This document shows positions 1 to 5,464 of a stretch of DNA of 5,464 bases, in pieces; the first letter of the stretch is position 1, and every line of letters begins with the position of its first letter. The translations under genes and the position numbers were made by a program. The notes beneath the pieces were generated by a model. It was not told the DNA's origin. It searched no databases and saw nothing but the letters and a program-made list of their open reading frames with translations. Source of the DNA: Flavobacteriales bacterium UBA2798 (lineage in GTDB: Bacteria > Bacteroidota > Bacteroidia > Flavobacteriales_D > UBA2798); assembly GCA_002351955.1 (NCBI GenBank), contig DEHO01000018.1, positions 173 through 5,636 on the forward strand, given 5' to 3'.

Positions 1-1953
1 CACGGTGCTCGTAAAGGTCTTGCAGATACCGCTCTTAAAACAGCTGATGCCGGATACCTCACACGTCGTCTGGTTGACGTTGCACAGGATGTAATCATCA
101 ATGCTGACGATTGTGGTACACTTCGTGGTTTGATTGCTACATCACTTCGCAAGAATGATGAAGTTGTGGAATCACTTAACGATCGTATTCTTGGTCGTAC
201 TTCAGTTCATGATGTTTACCATCCGCAAACAGGTGAATTACTCATCAATGCAGGTGAAGAGATTACAGAATCTATCGCTCGTAAAATTGAAGAATCTCCA
301 ATTGAAGAAGTTGAAATCCGTTCGGTACTTACCTGCGAATTGAAGCGTGGTGTTTGTGCAAAATGCTATGGTCGTAACCTCGCAACCGGTCGTATGGTGC
401 AGATGGGTGAAGCCGTTGGTGTTATTGCTGCACAATCAATTGGTGAACCGGGTACCCAGCTTACACTCCGTACATTCCACGTTGGAGGTACAGCATCGAA
501 TATTGCAGATGAGTCGGATATCAAAGCGAAATACGCAGGTCGAATTGAATTCGAAGAATTGCGTACTGTAGCAAAACAAGATTCTGAAGGCAATCCTGTT
601 GATGTTGTTCTCGGACGTTCCGGTGAGCTCCGTGTGCTTGATACCAATACCGGTATTGTTTTACAAACAGCGAATATTCCATACGGTTCTTACGTGTACG
701 TTAAGAATGGCGATAAGCTTGAAAAAGGCGCATTGATTTGTCGTTGGGATCCATACAACGCGGTAATTCTTTCTGAGATCAACGGTGCGTTGAAGTATGG
801 CGATATCGAAGAAGGTATTACATTCCGCGAAGAGGTCGATGAACAAACCGGCTTCCGTGAGAAGGTAATTACTGAATCTCGCGATAAGAAAAAAGTTCCT
901 TCGATTCAAATCGTTGATGTGAAATCAGGAGAAGAACTCAAAGTATATAACCTTCCTGTTGGCGCACACATTTCTGTGGATGAAAACAAGATGGTTACTG
1001 CCGGTGAAATTCTTGCGAAGATTCCTCGTATGTCCGGAAAAACCGGTGACATCACAGGTGGTCTTCCACGTGTAACTGAACTTTTTGAAGCACGTAATCC
1101 ATCCAATCCTGCGGTTGTTGCCGAGATTGATGGTGTGGTAAGCTTTGGAAAGATCAAACGTGGTAACCGTGAGATTGCCGTTGAGAGCCGTACAGGTGAA
1201 GTTCGCCGCTATTTGGTTCCTCTTTCACGTCACATTCTTGTTCAGGAGAACGACTACGTTCGCGCAGGACAATCACTTTCAGACGGAGCAATCAGCCCTG
1301 GTGATATCCTTGCGATTGAAGGTCCGACAAAAGTTCAGGAGTATCTTGTAAACGAAGTTCAGGAAGTATATCGTCTGCAGGGTGTGAAGATCAACGATAA
1401 GCACTTTGAAGTGATCGTTCGTCAGATGATGCGTAAAGTTGATATCATTGAGCCGGGTGATACTCGTTTCCTTGAGGGACAGTATGCCAGCAAGATTGAT
1501 TTCATGGAAGAAAACGATTCACTCTTTGGTAAAAAGGTGGTTGTTGAATCCGGAGATTCTGCAAACCTTAAAGCCGGTCAGATTATCACTGCGCGTAAGT
1601 TACGTGATGAGAACTCGATGCTGAAGCGTAAGGATATGCGTCTTGTAGAAGCTCGCGATGCTCAACCTGCTACATCTATTCCGGTACTTCAGGGTATTAC
1701 CCGTGCATCACTTCAAACCGACAGCTTCATTTCTGCTGCATCTTTCCAGGAGACTACAAAAGTCCTCAACGAAGCTGCTGTAAACGGAAAAGAAGATTAC
1801 CTGCTTGGATTGAAAGAAAACGTAATTGTTGGACACCTTATCCCTTGCGGAACAGGTACCCGTTCGTTCCAGAAAGCACTGGTGTATTCTCAGGATGACT
1901 ACCAGAATAAAGTCCTTAAGGAGAAAATCCGCGAGGTTGAACTTGAAGACTAA
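1..1953 (+). CDS. rpoC: DNA-directed RNA polymerase subunit beta-prime, C-terminal 650 residues (5' end outside window)
   Basis: This is the catalytic-side large subunit of RNA polymerase, which forms the active centre with RpoB. The frame is open from base 1, and the first residues (HGARKGLADTALKTAD) match the bridge helix, aligning with about H777 of the 1407-residue E. coli protein. Local residues 38, 112, 119 and 122 are the four cysteines of the second zinc site (DDCGT, then TC...GVCAKCYG). The trigger loop follows (GEPGTQLTLRTFHVGG), with Q153, R157 and H160 kept and Leu156 where E. coli has Met932. About 173 residues (roughly 167-339) then interrupt the trigger loop, in the place of the E. 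coli SI3 insert (188 residues). The chain resumes at KIPRMSGKTGDITGGLPRV and stays close to the family through VYRLQGVKINDKH, SFISAASFQET and GLKENVIVG. The 650 residues compare with 631 in E. coli over the same span. No frameshift is seen. It ends in TAA, 22 bases before a terminator, so it probably closes the rpoBC transcript; rpoB would lie to the left. Confidence 0.98.
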   Translation, partial: HGARKGLADTALKTADAGYLTRRLVDVAQDVIINADDCGTLRGLIATSLRKNDEVVESLNDRILGRTSVHDVYHPQTGELLINAGEEITESIARKIEESPIEEVEIRSVLTCELKRGVCAKCYGRNLATGRMVQMGEAVGVIAAQSIGEPGTQLTLRTFHVGGTASNIADESDIKAKYAGRIEFEELRTVAKQDSEGNPVDVVLGRSGELRVLDTNTGIVLQTANIPYGSYVYVKNGDKLEKGALICRWDPYNAVILSEINGALKYGDIEEGITFREEVDEQTGFREKVITESRDKKKVPSIQIVDVKSGEELKVYNLPVGAHISVDENKMVTAGEILAKIPRMSGKTGDITGGLPRVTELFEARNPSNPAVVAEIDGVVSFGKIKRGNREIAVESRTGEVRRYLVPLSRHILVQENDYVRAGQSLSDGAISPGDILAIEGPTKVQEYLVNEVQEVYRLQGVKINDKHFEVIVRQMMRKVDIIEPGDTRFLEGQYASKIDFMEENDSLFGKKVVVESGDSANLKAGQIITARKLRDENSMLKRKDMRLVEARDAQPATSIPVLQGITRASLQTDSFISAASFQETTKVLNEAAVNGKEDYLLGLKENVIVGHLIPCGTGTRSFQKALVYSQDDYQNKVLKEKIREVELED

Positions 1954-1975
1954 TTATTCAAATTCAGAATATCCT

Positions 1976-2005
1976 AAAAGCCCCGGAACTCCGGGGCTTT
2001 TTTTT
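1976..2005 (+). terminator. Rho-independent terminator after rpoC
   Basis: An 11-base-pair perfect stem (1976-1986 with 1991-2001) closes a 4-base AACT loop. Its core is GCCCCGG/CCGGGGC, and it is followed by an unbroken run of eight T from 1998 to 2005. It starts 22 bases after the rpoC stop codon, as expected for the end of the rpoBC operon. The other strand also has four T after the stem, so it may weakly stop leftward transcripts coming from the exporter operon. Confidence 0.95.
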
Positions 2006-2068
2006 GCGCATATTTTCTGCAATACAGATAGGAATCATACAAATGAGGATGGTCTGATGATGGATGTC

Positions 2069-2084
2069 AGCCCGGAAGCCCGGA
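2069..2084. repeat. Tandem 8-base direct repeat (AGCCCGGA x2)
   Basis: AGCCCGGA occurs twice back to back in the gap between the rpoC terminator and the small protein gene. It is more G+C rich than its surroundings. It lies 34 bases upstream of the chosen start of the small gene, so it could be part of a regulatory site or 5' leader. Two copies of 8 bases can also arise by chance or slippage. I see no other strong feature in 2006-2117; TAAATTGG at 2093-2100 is a one-mismatch match to TAnnTTTG, without a convincing upstream partner. Confidence 0.45.
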
Positions 2085-2117
2085 TTTGGCCTTAAATTGG
2101 GTCTAAAATCGATTATT

Positions 2118-2270
2118 ATGGCAAGCAACGAGAAAACATCCAAAACAGTGGCTAGCAAGGCCGGAAAGCTGCTTAAAAGCAAGAAAACAAGTAAAGCTGT
2201 AAAAAGTGTAGCTGCTTCTGCGCTGACTCAGGCTCCTGACAAGAAGAAGAAAACGGTAAAGAAGAAATAA
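2118..2270 (+). CDS. Small lysine-rich basic protein, function unknown (50 aa)
   Basis: I do not recognise a function. The reading frame from the ATG at 2118 codes for 50 residues: 16 Lys, 8 Ala, 7 Ser and 5 Thr against 2 acidic residues, with no aromatic residue, no cysteine and no signal peptide or membrane segment. A short internal similarity is visible: TSKTVASKA (residues 7-15) and TSKAVKSVA (24-32). The tail is DKKKKTVKKK. From memory, short bacterial conserved hypothetical proteins share a pattern like SK.VAS.A.K.L...SK..KS.A.SAL.Q; this could not be searched here. The composition would suit binding to nucleic acid or ribosomes, as for H1-like tails, but that is inference. An in-frame ATG at 2064 would add 18 residues of different character running through the tandem repeat, so 2118 is preferred. 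No clear Shine-Dalgarno site is seen. Its stop lies one base from the stop of the convergent ATPase gene. Confidence 0.68.
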   Translation: MASNEKTSKTVASKAGKLLKSKKTSKAVKSVAASALTQAPDKKKKTVKKK

Positions 2271-2271
2271 C

Positions 2272-2952
2272 CTATTGCCGAATGATGGCACCGTCTTCCA
2301 TTTCGATGATGCGGTCTGTTTTATTGGCAAATTCCTGATCGTGGGTTACGATGAGGAGTGTTTGTTTCATTTCTGAAGCCAGTTGCTTAAAGATATCGAA
2401 AACGATATCACTGTTTTTCTTATCGAGATTACCTGTTGGCTCGTCCCCCATAATGATAAGCGGATCGTTGATGAGCGCACGTGCAATGGCAACGCGTTGT
2501 TTTTGTCCGCCTGAAAGTTGATTTGCTTTTTTACGCGCCTCGTTTTCTATTCCAAGAAGTTTAAGTTTTTCCATTGCCTTAAACTCTATTTCTTCATGGC
2601 TTAATCGAGCAAGTTTTAAAGCCGGTAGCATTACATTTTTGAGCACACTGAATTCATTGAGCAAATAATGAAACTGAAAGACAAAACCGATTTTTTCATT
2701 GCGTACATCTGCAAGTTGTGAGTGGTCTTTTAGTTTCATGTTTTCCCCATCAATGTATAATTCGCCCTGGTATTCGGTATCCATTGTGGATAGGATATAG
2801 AGCAAGGTTGATTTTCCACAACCGGATTTTCCGATTACGGAAACGAATTCACCTCTGTTAACGGAAAAGGAAACATCATTCAGCACCTTTACCGTAACAG
2901 GATCGCTGAAGTATTTCACAATATTTTTAGCTGCAAGTGCCGGAGTTTCCAT
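2272..2952 (-). CDS. ABC transporter ATP-binding protein, MacB/LolD/DevA-like (226 aa)
   Basis: This is the cytoplasmic ATPase that powers the permease encoded just upstream. All nucleotide-binding motifs are intact: Walker A GKSGCGKST (41-49), Q-loop Q93 in FVFQFHYLL, signature LSGGQ (146-150), Walker B ending in D170-E171, D-loop GNLD (174-177) and switch H204 in VTHD. The DEPTGNLD block and the 226-residue length are typical of the LolD/MacB/FtsE group of exporter and mechanotransmission ATPases. Gly169 stands just before the Walker B Asp, where many relatives have Ala. The start is well supported: the ATG lies one base after the permease stop, and AGAGG, a Shine-Dalgarno-like sequence inside the last permease codons, sits 8 bases upstream. 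It is the last gene of the operon and ends tail to tail with the small basic protein gene. Substrate cannot be read from the ATPase. The lolD-like resemblance alone does not justify a lol gene name, since a membrane-fusion partner is present. Confidence 0.96.
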   Translation of the reverse strand: METPALAAKNIVKYFSDPVTVKVLNDVSFSVNRGEFVSVIGKSGCGKSTLLYILSTMDTEYQGELYIDGENMKLKDHSQLADVRNEKIGFVFQFHYLLNEFSVLKNVMLPALKLARLSHEEIEFKAMEKLKLLGIENEARKKANQLSGGQKQRVAIARALINDPLIIMGDEPTGNLDKKNSDIVFDIFKQLASEMKQTLLIVTHDQEFANKTDRIIEMEDGAIIRQ

Positions 2953-2953
2953 T

Positions 2954-4213
2954 TTATTTTCCTCTGATAATTACAACAGGATCGACTCTGCCTGCTTTTC
3001 GTGCCGGAAAAAAACCGGCGAGATAGGTGGTGACCAAGGCAAATACTCCGCCAATCACATAAAAACTGATGTTGTATGCAACGGGATACGTTTTAATAGT
3101 TGGTAGTGCCTCTGTTTCGAAGGGGATCTGATCAATTCCGTAGGACGATAAATAACCCAGTAATAATCCGAAAACAGCGCCAAAAATACCGATGGTAAGT
3201 GCGATTGTAATAAAAATCCGGTTGACATCTTTTCCGGAAAATCCGGTTGCTTTGAGAATAGCAATTGTATCGAGTTTTTCGTAGATCATCATGTTCAGAA
3301 TATTATAAATTCCGAAGCCTGCTACAATAAGTAAGGTTATTCCCACTGCATAGCTTATAATGGAACGAACCGAAGAACCGGTTTCAAATTGTGAATTTGC
3401 AGTTTGGATGTCTGTTGCCTGAACATTGAAAATCTCCGCGAATTGTTTTGCCAAAGCGGGCGCTTTGTTCATGTCGTGAAGTTTGATCTGTATTTCGGAA
3501 ATGTAGTTGTTCGATTTCCCCATTAATTTCTGTGTGGTAGAAATGGAGGCATAACTCTGTGTTTTATCCAATTCCTGCAATCCGGACTGGAAAAAAGCAA
3601 CGATTTTTAATTGCATTCGTTCACCTGTTGGTGTGGTAACCTGCACCAGGTCTCCAATATTCAGCATCATGGTTTGTGCAGCTGCTTTACCAAGAATGAT
3701 GCTGTTTGGAACGAGTTTTAAATCGGATGATTTGCCATCGATTACATAATCGTTGAATGCATATAGTCTGGTCTCCTGATCAATGTCGACACCATTGATG
3801 ACACCGGTGATGTCAACGGATCCGGAGTTGAAAAAGACCTGTGAAACTATTTTTGGACTTACACCTAAAATGCGATTGTCTTTTTTTAATTCAGCCATTA
3901 TGGCCAATGCATTGTGAATCTCAATTCGTCCTCCACTGGGTTTTATGGAATGGATAAACGGGTATGAATTCCTGAATTCTTCAGATAACAACAATGGTTG
4001 TTTTTCGTTGGGTTTGATTTCATTGTAAAGTCGAATGTGTGGTGTTCTGTTCAGAATTAATCCGTCGAGCAGGGAGTTTAAGCCATTCATGAAACCTAAA
4101 AGCGCAATGAACATGGTGATGGAAAAAGTGACACCAATTGCAGCAATAAGCGTTTGTCTGAATCGTGCCAGCATCAATGAACGGGCGATATCGAAGATCA
4201 AGGCAAATTTCAT
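2954..4213 (-). CDS. ABC transporter permease, FtsX/MacB/LolC-like (419 aa)
   Basis: This is the inner-membrane subunit of the exporter, with the four-helix layout of the type VII (MacB/LolCDE/FtsX) family. TM1 is at about 21-43. A large periplasmic domain of about 240 residues follows (45-283), then TM2 at 285-308, TM3 at 333-356 and TM4 at 381-402. The segment after TM2 (EKLDTIAILKATGFSGKDV, 312-330) is the conserved cytoplasmic coupling region that contacts the ATPase. The C-terminus PARKAGRVDPVVIIRGK matches the usual PAR.A...DP....R ending. It has no fused ATPase domain, unlike Proteobacterial MacB. The length is near that of LolC and LolE (about 400). Its ATG overlaps the stop of the membrane-fusion gene in an ATGA (4210-4213), which points to translational coupling. 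The operon order adaptor-permease-ATPase equals that of devBCA. A LolC-type lipoprotein-release role is the main alternative, but the adjacent adaptor favours efflux through a tripartite channel. Confidence 0.94.
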   Translation of the reverse strand: MKFALIFDIARSLMLARFRQTLIAAIGVTFSITMFIALLGFMNGLNSLLDGLILNRTPHIRLYNEIKPNEKQPLLLSEEFRNSYPFIHSIKPSGGRIEIHNALAIMAELKKDNRILGVSPKIVSQVFFNSGSVDITGVINGVDIDQETRLYAFNDYVIDGKSSDLKLVPNSIILGKAAAQTMMLNIGDLVQVTTPTGERMQLKIVAFFQSGLQELDKTQSYASISTTQKLMGKSNNYISEIQIKLHDMNKAPALAKQFAEIFNVQATDIQTANSQFETGSSVRSIISYAVGITLLIVAGFGIYNILNMMIYEKLDTIAILKATGFSGKDVNRIFITIALTIGIFGAVFGLLLGYLSSYGIDQIPFETEALPTIKTYPVAYNISFYVIGGVFALVTTYLAGFFPARKAGRVDPVVIIRGK

Positions 4214-5301
4214 TCCTCAGGGATAACAATTAAGTCTTTTTCTGTAATGCCGCTCAGGATTTCCACCTTTCGGTAATCCATTAATCCTGTAACAACTTTT
4301 ACCTTTTCTCCGCCTTTTTTAATCACGTATTCATTGTCTATCAAACATTCGCGCGGGATGGTAAGGATTGCTTGTCTGGTATTAATTACAATATTCGCTT
4401 CAAGAGAAAGATGCGGGTAAAGTGTTGCAGGTCGCTTTGTGAAAACGGCCTCAACCAAAAAAGTACGTGTGCGTTCATTCATGATCGGATCGATGCGGTG
4501 AACTATAGCTTCAAACGACTCTCCCTTATAACTATCCATTGTTATTAAAACGGTTTGTCCCTTTTTAATTTTTACAATATCATATTCATCAACCTGAAGT
4601 TCAATAATGAAATCATTGGCATCACCAACAATAGCTAAGGCAGTTTGAGGCCCTACCATTTCTCCCTTGTTTTTCTGAATGCTGTAAACTTTCCCATTGA
4701 TCTCGCTACGGACAATAAAATCTCCTTGTCCTTTTTTGCTGATCTCGAGATTTTTTTTGCTTTGAAGAGAGTTGAACTGAATTTGTTTTTTCAGATCATT
4801 ATAACGAAGAATGGCAGATCGGTATTGATTGATTGAATTTTTATAGGCGAGTTCCCGGTTTTCGAGTTCGGATTTGGAACCAACTTGTTGTGACCAAAGA
4901 TTTTTTTGACGGATATACTGCACTGAATCGTTATTCATTCGCTCTTTTGCAATTTCTATTGCAGACTTCAGTTCATCGAGTTTGGAAGTGTTGGATGAAT
5001 AATCGTAAAAATCAGCTGCCAACTGAGCGTTTTCTGTATTAAGGCGAGACGCATCATTTGCAAGCACAAAAAGTGTATCTCCTTCGCTAATAGTGTCGCC
5101 GCTTTCCACATGAATCGATTTGATTGTTCCGTTCACCACAGGGAAAACGGAGTATTGATTCATTGTTTTAAGTGAGCCTGATGCATAAACAGATTCAGTA
5201 ATGTCTTCAACAACCGGAGTAGTTGTTTTTTCATTTTTGGAGCATGCCACAAGAATGACAGAGCACAATACAATCAAACTTTTTTTCATCGTAAACATCA
5301 T
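4210..5301 (-). CDS. Membrane-fusion (HlyD/MacA-like) periplasmic adaptor lipoprotein (363 aa; 359 aa if it starts at 5289)
   Basis: This is the periplasmic adaptor of a tripartite ABC exporter, linking the permease to an outer-membrane channel. A lipoprotein signal peptide precedes the lipobox LVAC with Cys20, followed by SKNEK and a short Thr/Pro linker. The first lipoyl half is at about 52-80 (NGTIKSIHVESGDTISEGD). A helical hairpin spans about 85-190, and the second lipoyl half is at about 195-226 (INGKVYSIQKNKGEMV). A beta-barrel domain covers about 230-310 (ELQVDEYDIVKIKKGQ), and a membrane-proximal domain runs to the end. R131, L135 and S142 reproduce the R-x3-L-x6-S spacing of the AcrA hairpin tip (R128, L132, S139), which contacts TolC. 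Three in-frame ATGs compete: 5301, 5298 and 5289. The one at 5289 gives a normal MKKSLIVL signal peptide and leaves room for a short leader after the -7 element at 5307-5314, so it is probably the true start. It is first in the operon and overlaps the permease start by 4 bases. Substrate unknown. Confidence 0.93.
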   Translation of the reverse strand: MMFTMKKSLIVLCSVILVACSKNEKTTTPVVEDITESVYASGSLKTMNQYSVFPVVNGTIKSIHVESGDTISEGDTLFVLANDASRLNTENAQLAADFYDYSSNTSKLDELKSAIEIAKERMNNDSVQYIRQKNLWSQQVGSKSELENRELAYKNSINQYRSAILRYNDLKKQIQFNSLQSKKNLEISKKGQGDFIVRSEINGKVYSIQKNKGEMVGPQTALAIVGDANDFIIELQVDEYDIVKIKKGQTVLITMDSYKGESFEAIVHRIDPIMNERTRTFLVEAVFTKRPATLYPHLSLEANIVINTRQAILTIPRECLIDNEYVIKKGGEKVKVVTGLMDYRKVEILSGITEKDLIVIPEE

Positions 5302-5306
5302 TGGGT

Positions 5307-5314
5307 CAAATATA
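5307..5314 (-). promoter_or_regulatory. Putative -7 promoter element of the exporter operon (TATATTTG)
   Basis: Read on the minus strand, the sequence is TATATTTG, an exact match to the Bacteroidota -7 consensus TAnnTTTG. It lies 5 bases before the first possible ATG (5301) and 17 bases before the preferred ATG (5289). No TTTG is seen at the usual -33 distance. Instead the minus strand is A-rich there (a run around 5339-5345), which might help polymerase binding. Transcription would begin near 5300-5302, giving a very short leader. Confidence 0.6.
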
Positions 5315-5359
5315 CAATTTGAGGTATCTGTGTTTGTGTTTTTTTGTGTTTAGTGATGA

Positions 5360-5382
5360 AAGTCAGCCTCTGAAGCTGTCTT
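5360..5382. repeat. Imperfect inverted repeat in the divergent intergenic region
   Basis: The arms AAGTCAGC (5360-5367) and GCTGTCTT (5375-5382) are complementary at 7 of 8 positions, around a 7-base spacer CTCTGAA. The single mismatch is a T opposite T. It lies about midway between the two promoter-like elements facing away from each other, where an operator for a regulator of either gene would be expected. No T-run follows, so it is not an intrinsic terminator. A chance hairpin is possible. Confidence 0.4.
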
Positions 5383-5416
5383 AATGTGGAATTACCGTTC
5401 TGTGGTTGGAATTGAC

Positions 5417-5424
5417 TACTTTTG
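5417..5424 (+). promoter_or_regulatory. Putative -7 promoter element for the rightward gene (TACTTTTG)
   Basis: TACTTTTG is an exact match to TAnnTTTG and is followed by CA, a frequent continuation in Bacteroidota promoters. It ends 7 bases before the ATG at 5432, so a transcript from it would have almost no leader. No good TTTG is present 17-23 bases upstream; that stretch reads TTACCGTT. Confidence 0.6.
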
Positions 5425-5431
5425 CAGTATT

Positions 5432-5464
5432 ATGTCTTCAGCTTTGTTTTCCGACTACAATATC
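5432..5464 (+). CDS. 5' end of an unidentified gene (first 11 codons)
   Basis: An open frame from the ATG at 5432 reads MSSALFSDYNI and runs off the window end. The exact -7 promoter element just upstream is the main support for it being a real start. A GTG at 5402 is in frame but would place the promoter element inside the gene, so it is less likely. The peptide is too short to identify a family. It is divergent from the exporter operon and so not part of it. Confidence 0.5.
   Translation, partial: MSSALFSDYNI

Noticed and set aside
366..647. Minus-strand open frame of 93 codons inside rpoC
   Set aside because: It is fully antisense to the zinc-site and trigger-loop coding region; no motif or start signal supports it.
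1..1953. Leu at the position of E. coli trigger-loop Met932 as an unusual catalytic change
   Set aside because: Leu at this position appears, from memory, to be common in Bacteroidota RpoC, and the adjacent Arg and His are kept.
1826..2095. Plus-strand open frame of 89 codons running from rpoC through the terminator
   Set aside because: It lies out of frame within conserved rpoC and reads straight through the terminator hairpin; it is a shadow frame.
2064..2117. Upstream in-frame ATG that would extend the small basic protein by 18 residues
   Set aside because: The added residues (MSARKPGFGLKLGLKSII) differ in composition, run through the tandem repeat and have no ribosome binding site. ATG 2118 begins the region with the family-like pattern.
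2103..2330. Minus-strand open frame of 75 codons across the small gene and the ATPase 3' end
   Set aside because: It overlaps both real genes, has no recognisable motif, and its composition looks like antisense of lysine-rich coding sequence.
2272..5301. Annotation of the operon as LolCDE lipoprotein-releasing system
   Set aside because: The ATPase and permease do resemble LolD and LolC, but the operon contains a membrane-fusion adaptor and only one permease gene, which fits a tripartite exporter better.
5321..5340. Possible additional rightward promoter (TATCTGTG near 5325)
   Set aside because: It has one mismatch to TAnnTTTG, lies about 100 bases from the next start codon, and has no supporting upstream element; the exact match at 5417 is a better candidate.
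5329..5351. Three TGTGTTT copies as a possible short repeat array or CRISPR-like element
   Set aside because: Two copies overlap by one base, the third is separated by a T-run, and there are no regular spacers. This is T/G-rich low-complexity sequence at a promoter.

Overview
The window looks like a chromosomal segment of a member of the Bacteroidota. Four things suggest this: an RpoC C-terminal half with an insert in the trigger loop, two TAnnTTTG-type promoter elements (the -7 signature of the Bacteroidota housekeeping sigma factor) placed just before start codons, few strong Shine-Dalgarno sites, and moderate G+C. Genus cannot be assigned from this sequence. No mobile element, CRISPR array, tRNA or rRNA was seen.

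Layout. Bases 1-1953 (+) hold the last 650 codons of rpoC, the RNA polymerase beta-prime subunit, followed by a strong intrinsic terminator at 1976-2005. Bases 2006-2117 are intergenic with a small tandem repeat. A 50-codon lysine-rich small protein gene lies at 2118-2270 (+). Bases 2272-5301 (-) hold a tight three-gene operon, transcribed right to left: a membrane-fusion lipoprotein, an FtsX/MacB/LolC-like permease and an ABC ATPase. The first two overlap by 4 bases and the last two are 1 base apart. Bases 5302-5431 are a divergent intergenic region with a promoter-like element at each end and an imperfect inverted repeat between them. A rightward gene begins at 5432 and is cut off by the window end after 11 codons.

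How the genes work together. The three operon genes are the inner-membrane and periplasmic parts of a tripartite ABC exporter of the MacAB-TolC / DevBCA type. The ATPase drives a four-helix permease, and the lipoprotein adaptor carries an R-x3-L-x6-S pattern at its predicted hairpin tip, spaced as in AcrA, which suggests docking to a TolC-like channel. No channel gene is in the window, and the substrate cannot be deduced. rpoC and the exporter are adjacent but unrelated in function.

I found no clearly new multi-gene system. The least explained element is the small basic protein gene, which meets the exporter operon tail to tail with one base between stop codons and no strong terminator there. 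Its function is unknown.
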